Source: DAIOHQ01 sp036744635
GTDB taxonomy: Bacteria; Planctomycetota; Phycisphaerae; Tepidisphaerales; Tepidisphaeraceae
Direction of reading: 5' to 3'
Length of the DNA: 14,120 nt
Assembly: GCA_036744635.1 (NCBI GenBank)
Contig: DAIOHQ010000117.1
Coordinates: 1 to 14,120 of the forward strand
Shown one piece after another: positions 1 through 6,674 of this stretch (positions are counted from its first letter, which is position 1; every line of letters starts with the position of its first letter). The notes beneath the pieces are model-generated. The model searched no databases, was not told the DNA's origin, and worked only from the letters and a program-made list of their open reading frames with translations. The translations under genes were made by a program, and so were the position numbers.

Positions 1-1
1 C

Positions 2-1534
2 GGCAGCGGCAAGCAGCTTTGGATGGCGCGGGTTCATGCCGGCGAAAAGCCCGAGCAGCCCGGCGAGCAAACCGATATCCTCTTCCGCCGGCTGGTCGAA
101 GGAGAGCAGTGGAAACCCTACGCGGCGACGATCTCCAGCCGCGTGGTCGCCCTGAGCACGCGCGGCACCGACCTGATCGCCCTCACCGGCGGCGGCGAGT
201 GGATGCTGCTCTGGGATGGCGGCAGCCGCGGCGGATCGCCGCTGCGCATGCCTGGAAAGCTGATCGCGCTGGCGGGGGATGAGGACTCATTGTGGGGCAT
301 CGCGATGATCCGCGGCGGTATGACGGACACCACCCGTCCGGCGTCGCAGAGCGCCGGTGCCGCTACCGCCCCGACTACTACTGCCCCAGCTACTACCACC
401 ACTGCAAGCACCGGGCCGGCCATCACCACCGCTCCCGCCCCGCGCGCGGTGCTGCTGTCGCTGGACAAAGACTTGTGGATTCAGCAGGCCGAGCTTCCCG
501 AGGAGCTGGACGTGTCTGAGGGGACGACGCTGGCATTGGGCGTGATCGACGGCGCCCCGGCCATCGCGGCCATCGCCGGTGACGGCGGGGTCCGCGCGTT
601 CAGATTCTCGGCATCTCACGCCTGGCAGGACATGGGGTTGATCCCGGCCGCCGCCGCGGTTGATGTGCGGTGGCTCACCCCGGTGCCGCGGCCGACGCTC
701 TGGATTGCGGGCGCGGCCGGCGCGGGCGCGCTCTACGAATTCGACGGCAAATGGTCCAAGCCCACCGATCTCGCCGCCCCGGCCAATCTCAGCGGCGCCA
801 ACAGCCGGGCGATATGCGTCGCCGGTGAGCGCATTCGCCTCTTGTACGGGCGCGAGGCGGGCAAGAAGCACCAGCTTTTCGAGCAGCTTTATGGCATGGA
901 CGGCCGGCCCGCCGGCGAACCGGCTCTGCAGCAGATCGAAGTTGCCCCGGATACGAAGTTGTACGAATGGATCAATTACGCCGCCATCGCCGCCCTGCTG
1001 CTGGCGATGGCGGGAACGATGCGCCGGCGGCGCACGATTCAGGAATCGCTTCGCGCCGCGGGAAAGATTTCGCTTGCGCCGCTGCGCCTGCGCTTTCTCG
1101 CCGGGCTGACCGACGCCCTGCCGGTGGTCATTACAACATTCATTTCCGCGCTTTGGCTCTCGCGCCACATCGAGCCGCGCCAGAACCCCACCGTGCAACT
1201 TCTCAACCCCGGTGTTTTGTATCCGATCGCAATCTCCTGGGGCGTCTATCTGCTGCACACGCTGGTCTGTGAGCTGATCTTCACGCGGACGATCGGGAAG
1301 ATGATCTTCGGCCTGCGCGTCGTGGCCCTGAACGGGCAGCGGCCATCGATGGGGGCCCTGGCCATTCGCAATCTGCTGCGATTCATCGACCTGTGGCTGC
1401 TTTTCCCACTGCTGCTGGTTTTCTATTCTCCGCTGCGCCAGCGCATCGGCGACATGGCCGCCGGCACGCTGGTCATCAGCAACACCCCGCTGCCGGAAGG
1501 GGAAGAACCCCACGAATCGCAGGATGGCGGCTGA
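2..1534 (+). CDS. RDD-family membrane protein with N-terminal extracytoplasmic-type region (5' end missing)
   Basis: The frame is open from the first bases of the window and the first ATG (position 23) has no clear ribosome binding site, so the true start lies upstream. Counting from that ATG, residues 1-100 and 140-310 read as a soluble beta-rich region with repeated Trp/Gly-Asp patterns, joined by a Thr/Ala/Pro linker at about 102-140. A first membrane segment is at 316-332. The C-terminal RDD domain (about 352-487) shows the signature R357-F-L-A-G-L-T-D364, three further hydrophobic segments (362-380, 397-420, 453-470), the TIGKMIFGLRVV block (423-434) and the RQRIGDMAAGTLVI block (472-485). 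RDD domains occur in membrane proteins, some of them proposed transporters; the family function is poorly defined. The N-terminal region may be a beta-propeller-like sensor, but that is inference. A gap of 185 bp with nothing recognisable separates it from the next gene. Confidence 0.85.
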   Translation, partial: GSGKQLWMARVHAGEKPEQPGEQTDILFRRLVEGEQWKPYAATISSRVVALSTRGTDLIALTGGGEWMLLWDGGSRGGSPLRMPGKLIALAGDEDSLWGIAMIRGGMTDTTRPASQSAGAATAPTTTAPATTTTASTGPAITTAPAPRAVLLSLDKDLWIQQAELPEELDVSEGTTLALGVIDGAPAIAAIAGDGGVRAFRFSASHAWQDMGLIPAAAAVDVRWLTPVPRPTLWIAGAAGAGALYEFDGKWSKPTDLAAPANLSGANSRAICVAGERIRLLYGREAGKKHQLFEQLYGMDGRPAGEPALQQIEVAPDTKLYEWINYAAIAALLLAMAGTMRRRRTIQESLRAAGKISLAPLRLRFLAGLTDALPVVITTFISALWLSRHIEPRQNPTVQLLNPGVLYPIAISWGVYLLHTLVCELIFTRTIGKMIFGLRVVALNGQRPSMGALAIRNLLRFIDLWLLFPLLLVFYSPLRQRIGDMAAGTLVISNTPLPEGEEPHESQDGG

Positions 1535-1719
1535 ACCTGCACCCCGCCACATCGCCACCGGGAGGGCATTATCGGACTGGCGGCGATTCCCGGCTGATTC
1601 GCTCCATCACCACTCATATCGCACCCCAACTGCACCGATGAAATAAGGAATGAGCCGGCGCACAATCCCGGCGGCCGCGCGGCGATCCCGCACCAACGGC
1701 TCGTGAAGAAAGCAGACGC

Positions 1720-2733
1720 ATGAGAATTCTTGTTGTTGATGATGATCCGATGTCGCTGGCGATGCTCAAGCACGCCCTGAAGAAGGCCGGCTACCAGGTC
1801 GACACCGCGGGCAATGGCCACGAGGCGCTGCAGTTCCTCCGCAGCAACCCGTGCAGCCTGATCATCTCCGATTGGATGATGCCGGAGATGGACGGCGTGC
1901 AGCTCTGCCGCGCCGTCCGCGAGAGCGATGCCAGCGGCTATGTCTATTTCATCCTGCTCACCTCGCGCGACCGCTCCGATGACATCATCGAAGGGCTCAC
2001 CGCCGGCGCTGACGAGTTCATGACCAAGCCGTTCAACCCCGCCGAGCTGACCGTGCGCGTGCGCACCGGCGAGCGCATCCTGTCGCTGGAAACCCGCGAC
2101 CTGACCATCTTCGCCCTGGCCAAGCTGGCCGAATCGCGCGATCCGGAAACCGGGGCACACCTGGAGCGGGTGCAGAATTATTCCCGCGCCCTGGCGCAGA
2201 ACCTGGCGATGCGGCCGGGTTTCGGCGAGGTGGACGCGAATTTCATCCGCCTGATCTATCTCACCAGCCCGCTGCACGACATCGGCAAAGTGGCGATTCC
2301 CGACAGCGTGCTGCTCAAGCCCGGCAAGCTGACGGAAGAAGAATTCGCGATCATGAAAACCCACACCACGCTGGGGGCCCAGACCCTCGACGCCGCCCTG
2401 TCGGCCCATCCCGAGGCAAAATTCCTCAAGATGGCCCGCGAGATCGCCGCCACCCATCACGAGAAATTCGACGGCACCGGCTATCCCTGCGGCCTGTCCG
2501 GCGCGGACATCCCCGTGTGCGGCCGGATCGTCACCCTCGCCGACGTCTTCGACGCCTTATGCTCCAAGCGCGTCTACAAAGGCGCCTTCTCCCACGAAAG
2601 CGCCCGGAAAATCATCGTCGAGGGAACCGGCAAGCACTTCGATCCCGAAGTGGTGCAGGCATTCCTGCGGATCGAGAAAGAATTCATCGCGATCCACGAA
2701 AAATTCCTGGAAGAAGCCCGCGCCGCGGCGTGA
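1720..2733 (+). CDS. Response regulator with REC and HD-GYP domains; probable cyclic-di-GMP phosphodiesterase
   Basis: The 337-residue protein has an N-terminal receiver domain (about 1-120) with the acidic cluster D7-D8-D9, phospho-acceptor D51 (SDWMMPEMDG), T81 and K103. The HD-GYP domain (about 128-325) has H186-D187 in HDIGK, H215, H246-H247 and the DGTGYP motif at 251-256 that gives the family its name, followed by L273-A-D275. All metal-binding and GYP residues look intact, so it should hydrolyse cyclic-di-GMP in the cytoplasm in response to phosphorylation by a histidine kinase that is not in this window. This is the common RpfG-like two-domain arrangement of normal length. The start is the first ATG, preceded only by a weak purine run (AAGAAAG). 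The gene stands alone and converges on msrA. Confidence 0.95.
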   Translation: MRILVVDDDPMSLAMLKHALKKAGYQVDTAGNGHEALQFLRSNPCSLIISDWMMPEMDGVQLCRAVRESDASGYVYFILLTSRDRSDDIIEGLTAGADEFMTKPFNPAELTVRVRTGERILSLETRDLTIFALAKLAESRDPETGAHLERVQNYSRALAQNLAMRPGFGEVDANFIRLIYLTSPLHDIGKVAIPDSVLLKPGKLTEEEFAIMKTHTTLGAQTLDAALSAHPEAKFLKMAREIAATHHEKFDGTGYPCGLSGADIPVCGRIVTLADVFDALCSKRVYKGAFSHESARKIIVEGTGKHFDPEVVQAFLRIEKEFIAIHEKFLEEARAAA

Positions 2734-2740
2734 AACGAGC

Positions 2741-2808
2741 AGGAAGGCACGAAGGCAAGAGGCACATAGGCACGAAGGAAATGCTCCTTTGTGCCTTCGT
2801 GCCTTCCT
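2741..2808. terminator. Long hairpin between convergent genes, probable bidirectional terminator
   Basis: The 17-base arm AGGAAGGCACGAAGGCA (2741-2757) is perfectly complementary to 2792-2808. A second, competing hairpin uses AGGCACGAAGGA (2768-2779) against TCCTTTGTGCCT (2785-2796) with one wobble pair. It lies 7 bp after the HD-GYP stop and 8 bp before the msrA stop, as expected for a shared terminator. The repeated GGCACGAAGG word suggests a dispersed genomic repeat. There is no long T-run, so efficiency is uncertain. Confidence 0.6.
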
Positions 2809-2816
2809 CCGTGGAC

Positions 2817-3503
2817 CTATTCCTTCCCCTTCATCAGCTTCGGAAACGCCTCGGCGACGTGCTTGAGCTTGGGCACGGCCCACTGCCGCACATAGGGGTC
2901 GTCCGGGTGGTTCTTCACGTAGTTCTGGTGGTACTCCTCGGCCGGGTAAAATTCCTTGAGCGGCTCGAGCGTGGTCACGATCGGCTTCTCGAACACCTTG
3001 GCGTCAGCGAGCTGCTGAATGTACGCCTCGGTCACCTTCTTCTGCTCATCATCGGCATAGAAAATGGCCGTGCGGTACTGGTGGCCATGGTCCGGCCCCT
3101 GGTAGTCTTTGGTGGTGGGATCGAAGATGGTGAAGAAAACCTGCAGCAACTGCCCATAGGAGATCTTGTTCGGATCATAGCTGATCTTCACCGACTCGGC
3201 ATGTCCGGTTTCGCCGGCCGACACCTTGTGATAATCGGCATCCTCCTTGGTCCCCCCCGCGTAGCCTGATGTGACATCGGAAACGCCATCAAGGCTTTCA
3301 AACACCGCCTCCACGCACCAGAAACACCCCCCAGCCAGCACCAGCGTGCGCGGCTCTTTCTTATCCTTGTCCGGCGCCGGCAAGTCCACCTTCGGCGCTG
3401 GCACATCCGCCGCCCGCACATTCGAAGACTTGGTACATGCCAGCGGCGCCGCCACCAATGCCACCAATATCAATCCCAGCCACGAGTTAACATGTTGTTG
3501 CAT
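2817..3503 (-). CDS. msrA: Exported peptide-methionine (S)-S-oxide reductase MsrA
   Basis: The 228-residue product carries the full MsrA signature: GGCFWC with catalytic C60, the SGYAGG block (79-84), GHAESV (100-105), HQYRTAIFY (141-149) and EYHQNY (190-195). It reduces methionine-S-sulfoxide in proteins. I chose the ATG at 3503 because AGGAG lies just upstream and the next residues form a signal sequence (hydrophobic 8-22, then C23). The region before C23 (APLA) is an imperfect lipobox, so it is either a lipoprotein or a periplasmic enzyme. A charged linker (about 30-50) precedes the catalytic domain. The only cysteines in the mature protein are C60 and C63 (plus C23 if lipidated), so C63 is the likely resolving cysteine. 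An in-frame extension to 3761 runs through repeats and is unlikely to be translated. Confidence 0.93.
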   Translation of the reverse strand: MQQHVNSWLGLILVALVAAPLACTKSSNVRAADVPAPKVDLPAPDKDKKEPRTLVLAGGCFWCVEAVFESLDGVSDVTSGYAGGTKEDADYHKVSAGETGHAESVKISYDPNKISYGQLLQVFFTIFDPTTKDYQGPDHGHQYRTAIFYADDEQKKVTEAYIQQLADAKVFEKPIVTTLEPLKEFYPAEEYHQNYVKNHPDDPYVRQWAVPKLKHVAEAFPKLMKGKE

Positions 3504-3867
3504 AGCAGCTCCTGTGTTCGGGTGAAGTTGCGATATATCGTACCTGATCAGATACGGACGTCGAGGGTAGACGGATGTTGAAAGCATCATGCCCCATAAA
3601 ATGCCAATTCCGGGAGGCCCGGAATGGGGGTTGGCGTGGAGCGCGTTTTGCGATGTGGGACATTCTGCGACATTGTGGGACATTGATGCAGCGTTAGTTG
3701 TTTGCAGCGCTGAATTTATGGAAATGTCGCAGGATTGGACTTTTGCGGTCGAGTGGGACATTGGAACCCCCTTTTGGGTAGTGCGCGGGGCTGGGGGGGG
3801 CGGCGGGCTGAAAGGCCTGCGGAAACGTCCCCCCGGACTGGCGCGCGCGGTTGAATTTACTGGGGGA
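3504..3867 (-). promoter_or_regulatory. Long structured msrA leader
   Basis: No convincing gene lies between 3504 and 3948. Downstream of the promoter at 3868-3896 the predicted transcript runs about 360 nt before the msrA ATG. It holds a GC-rich hairpin: an outer G-run 3793-3800 against C-run 3829-3834, and an inner GCGGGC (3803-3808) against GCCTGC (3815-3820). It also holds three GTGGGACATT copies. It matches no riboswitch class that I recognise. Confidence 0.4.
3655..3762. repeat. Three GTGGGACATT copies with related TGCGACATT words
   Basis: GTGGGACATT occurs at 3655-3664, 3675-3684 and 3753-3762. Two variants sit nearby: TGCGACATT at 3666-3674, between the first two copies, and an inverted AATGTCGC at 3723-3730. 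The cluster lies in the putative msrA leader, in non-coding sequence. Confidence 0.6.
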
Positions 3868-3896
3868 ATTGTAGCGGCATGTTAGGGTTTTGTCAA
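3868..3896 (-). promoter_or_regulatory. Near-consensus sigma-70-type promoter reading toward msrA
   Basis: On the minus strand, TTGACA (3896-3891) and TACAAT (3873-3868) are separated by exactly 17 bp. The hexamers match 6/6 and 5/6 of the classical consensus. It lies about 50 bp beyond the stop of the upstream same-strand gene and is the best promoter seen before msrA. Confidence 0.6.
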
Positions 3897-3948
3897 GTAA
3901 AAAATTAAAGTGACCGCGAAGGCGCGAGGCCGCGAAGGATGTGTGGCC

Positions 3949-4371
3949 TCACTTTCCCACGACGATTTCCTTATAACCCGCAGTGGACCAAATGCGCAAC
4001 ATGATCTTTGCGGCGTCCCCACCGCCGAAGCCGGGCGGCATATTTGGGTCGATGGCTTGCCCGCGAGCGCCGGTCATTTTGAACTCGAAATAGATCCAAC
4101 CCAAGTCATTATCGTAGGAAAACGTCGTCTCAATCTTCGCCTCTTTGCCAGACTGGATGCCAACTCCGAGAACGCGGCGAGATGCGCCCGGATCGAGCGC
4201 CCCCCCGCCAACAATCGCGCCAACCGTCACCTTCGAATATCCCATAGCTCCGAGAATTTTTGTAGCGGTGTCCCTATCCAGCGGCTTTATTTCCTCGCCG
4301 CGCGCGATACAGGTGACGGTAAGCAGTATAAGAAGGACAACCGGGTAAATCTTGAGTGAGCGGGAATTCAT
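3949..4371 (-). CDS. Small exported protein of unknown function
   Basis: The product has 140 residues and I do not recognise its family. The ATG at 4371 has GAGAGG ten bases upstream and starts a signal sequence (basic start, hydrophobic 9-20, then ARG-EE near 24-27); longer in-frame starts would bury it. The mature part has a Gly-rich stretch near residues 50-60 and a PNMPPGFGGG loop near 110-120, with an amphipathic C-terminus. It contains few charged clusters and only one cysteine, in the signal region. It is the last gene of the same-strand cluster after the 414-residue protein, with a 167 bp gap, so it may share its transcript or have its own promoter. Role unknown; location probably periplasm or envelope. 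Confidence 0.75.
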   Translation of the reverse strand: MNSRSLKIYPVVLLILLTVTCIARGEEIKPLDRDTATKILGAMGYSKVTVGAIVGGGALDPGASRRVLGVGIQSGKEAKIETTFSYDNDLGWIYFEFKMTGARGQAIDPNMPPGFGGGDAAKIMLRIWSTAGYKEIVVGK

Positions 4372-4538
4372 GTTGTTGGAGCCTCTCTGGGTTAAACGCA
4401 AAGAAACTGTGGTAAGCGACGAACACCTACGGCCGCATGAACAGCACGCCAACCGTCGCCAGTCTACATAGCGCTATTCTTGCCCGGAGCGCAATCGCTC
4501 GGACGTTTGATTACCAGTCTGAATCTCCAGCGATCCAT

Positions 4539-5783
4539 TCAATCCAGCTTGCGGCCCACGGCGCAGAAAAACAATGTTCCATCAGGACTGTACCAGGTGC
4601 CGACTTCCGGTAACCCCTTCAATACGCCGTGGACCTTGGCGACCGTAGTCTCATTCAGAGTCTCCACCTGGCTGAGGCTCTTGCTGTTGCTCTCTTGAGT
4701 AATCGTCGTCTGTACCTTCCTCTCATCCGTGGCGACCACGCTGGTTTGCTCTGCGAACGCCACCGCCTCTTTCTGTGCCTGGACACGTGCCACCTTGATT
4801 TGCCGCAGTCGCTCTGCGCTCGACTCGCCCTTGGCTTCCGTCATCCCCACGACGATCAAATATAAACTGCCCTCATGCCGAAAGACCCGCGCCCCCGCGC
4901 TCTGAAGCAGGAGAGGGTGCTGGGCGAGGATCGTGGCGAAGGGCTCTTCAATCACGGCGTCCTTCACCGCCGCCGGGGCAGTGGTGGGCCATCGCCTGTC
5001 CAATTCCTGCTGGAACTTTTTGGCCGACCCCTCACGACGCGTCCGCATGCACAAATCTACGAGGAGTTCCAGCATATCCCGAGCCGGCTCGGCCGTTTCC
5101 AAATACAATTGATACGCTTTGTGGACGCTGTCATCGTATTGCTGGCGATCGTAATAGAATCGCGAGAGCCCTTTCAGCGCCGCAGCCCGAGCTTCCCCCT
5201 TCACGCCGCTGTCGAGATTAACGTGCCAACTGGCGGCGCGGGCAAAGGCGATGGTTTCTTCATCTTGAATTCCAAGCTGGCTAAGTGAGGCAAGAATCGC
5301 CGCTGCCTCCTTGTAGTGGCCGACCTCAAAGAGCGCGAATGCCTTCAGCCTCGCCTTCTTCGGGCTGAACACCGGTTCCACTTGGATCTGATCCGCTTTG
5401 ACCACACCAATAAGGAAGAGTCCCTCCCGGCCCTCAAGCTTGAAAGTCGCTGCCGTGCGGAATCCGGAGATTTCTGCTTTCAGGTCATAGCAGTCTTCGT
5501 CAAAATCCTTGACCTTCACTGCGGCGGCATGGACGGCGATTTGCCGCCTGCAGTCCTCCTCGGCCAACATCTTCTCCGTTCGCTTTTCCTTGCCCTCACC
5601 CAAGGACGTGATTGCAATAGAGTGGCCCGTAGCGACGACGTACTGCTCGACGGGCCAAGCCCCGACGCCCTCATAGGCGGAGCGAGGAATGATTGCTTCA
5701 ACCTCCGGGTCGCGAGAGAGCACCCCAGCGAAGAGGTGTGGTACTCCCATGCCGATCAGCAATACCGCCGCAACCCAACGCAT
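4539..5783 (-). CDS. Exported protein with two LPP20-like domains flanking a helical repeat region
   Basis: The 414-residue product starts at the ATG at 5783, which has GGAGAG just upstream and begins a signal sequence (MRWVAAVLLIGMGVPHLFAG). Residues about 44-135 resemble an LPP20/FlgT-type alpha/beta domain: a YVVATGHS strand, a charged helix with repeated alanines, and a closing GLFLIGVVKA strand. Residues 140-265 look like TPR-type helical hairpins (ALFEVGHYKEAAAILASL, RFYYDRQQYDDSV). Residues 295-411 form a second LPP20-like unit (SLYLIVVGMTEA, a long helix with RVQAQKEAVAFAEQ, then GTLFFCAVGR). The start is 40 bp from the stop of the preceding same-strand gene, so the two are probably in one operon. 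LPP20-like proteins are outer-membrane or flagellar-accessory components in other bacteria. The precise role here is unknown and the domain call is by eye. Confidence 0.8.
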   Translation of the reverse strand: MRWVAAVLLIGMGVPHLFAGVLSRDPEVEAIIPRSAYEGVGAWPVEQYVVATGHSIAITSLGEGKEKRTEKMLAEEDCRRQIAVHAAAVKVKDFDEDCYDLKAEISGFRTAATFKLEGREGLFLIGVVKADQIQVEPVFSPKKARLKAFALFEVGHYKEAAAILASLSQLGIQDEETIAFARAASWHVNLDSGVKGEARAAALKGLSRFYYDRQQYDDSVHKAYQLYLETAEPARDMLELLVDLCMRTRREGSAKKFQQELDRRWPTTAPAAVKDAVIEEPFATILAQHPLLLQSAGARVFRHEGSLYLIVVGMTEAKGESSAERLRQIKVARVQAQKEAVAFAEQTSVVATDERKVQTTITQESNSKSLSQVETLNETTVAKVHGVLKGLPEVGTWYSPDGTLFFCAVGRKLD

Positions 5784-5823
5784 GGCGCTCTCCGCTGGCA
5801 AATCCCGCATCCGAAATCCATGG

Positions 5824-6561
5824 TCACATGAAGTCTTTTGCGTCAGGGCTGGTTTTCTGTTCCGGCGCGGGCCCATCCCCTCCGGGTTGCGCCGGCTGGC
5901 CGCCCTCGGTCGGCTGCGTCGCTGGCTTCTGGGTGTCTTCCTTGCCGGAGAGGGCGTCTTTCACGGCAATCGCTTGCGCCATAGTCTGCTGGGATAAACC
6001 AAGGATGAGGATGTACTGCGGTTTCTTTTCATCCGTTATCTCGCTATGCAGCACGACCAGTCCCCGGAGGCAGGCGGCGGCCATCGCCGCGTGGTTTTCC
6101 GTGAGTACCTTGACCTCCTTGCCCTGCTGACCGACGAGTTTCACCGTATTGCCGGCGGCATCCTTACTGCTTTCGCCCTTCGTAATGATCGTTGTCGTCT
6201 TGTCCGACCCCTCGACGAACACACAGGATTCGCTGATCCACTGCGCCAAGGCGCGCTTGCATTGGATCTCGGCTTCCTTCCGGCCCAACCGTTTTCCTTT
6301 TTCGGTGCCTAGAACGTCCTCGATCTCCACGGTTGCCTTTACCACCAGTGAGCGAAAGCTGCCATTGGGATTTGTCTTAACCTTCAGCACCCCGTCGGGC
6401 AGGTCGTGTAGGTCCTTGGCCAGGTCGGGCGCCTTCGGTTCTTCCAGCGCGACCTTTTCCTGCCTAGGCTGTGGTTCGATAGGCACCTTGTCTTCGGCCT
6501 TCGCTTGATGGCACAGCGGAAAAGTACATGCACACACCGACAAAAGAATTGCTCGGATCAT
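5824..6561 (-). CDS. Exported protein with one LPP20-like domain and a Pro/Gln/Gly-rich C-terminal tail
   Basis: The 245-residue product is chosen from the ATG at 6561: AAAGGA lies 8 bases upstream and the first 22 residues form a signal peptide ending QAKA before EDK. Residues about 70-192 match the pattern of the second half of the neighbouring 414-residue protein: a basic helix with repeated alanines (KEAEIQCKRALAQWISE), a TTTIITKGESS segment, a second helix (ENHAAMAAACLRGL), then the strand PQYILILGLS. The tail from about 208 is low-complexity (QPT, GGQPAQPGGDG). The preceding gene stops in a TGATG overlap with an in-frame ATG at 6675; initiating there would put 38 residues before the signal peptide, so I favour 6561. 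Function unknown, probably a periplasmic or outer-membrane partner of its neighbours. Confidence 0.78.
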   Translation of the reverse strand: MIRAILLSVCACTFPLCHQAKAEDKVPIEPQPRQEKVALEEPKAPDLAKDLHDLPDGVLKVKTNPNGSFRSLVVKATVEIEDVLGTEKGKRLGRKEAEIQCKRALAQWISESCVFVEGSDKTTTIITKGESSKDAAGNTVKLVGQQGKEVKVLTENHAAMAAACLRGLVVLHSEITDEKKPQYILILGLSQQTMAQAIAVKDALSGKEDTQKPATQPTEGGQPAQPGGDGPAPEQKTSPDAKDFM

Positions 6562-6674
6562 GGTAACCGTCCTTTCCAGGTTCGCGTTCCAAAAATGCAC
6601 CATGAGTGTACATGGCGTCACGTCAGCGCGCGTTAGTTGTTGTTCGACATCCTCTTGGCACTTGGGCAGATTCA

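Noticed and set aside
287..1558. Long minus-strand open frame
   Set aside because: Antisense of the RDD-protein gene, with Arg/Gln/Gly-rich composition and no motif.
1423..2460. Long minus-strand open frame
   Set aside because: Antisense of the HD-GYP gene, whose catalytic motifs are intact on the + strand.
2517..3269. Plus-strand open frame across the convergent gene ends
   Set aside because: It overlaps the end of the HD-GYP gene in another frame and runs antisense through msrA; it also crosses the hairpin.
3504..3761. In-frame 5' extension of msrA
   Set aside because: It would place 86 residues before a clear signal sequence, translate the repeats, and ignore the AGGAG at the internal start.
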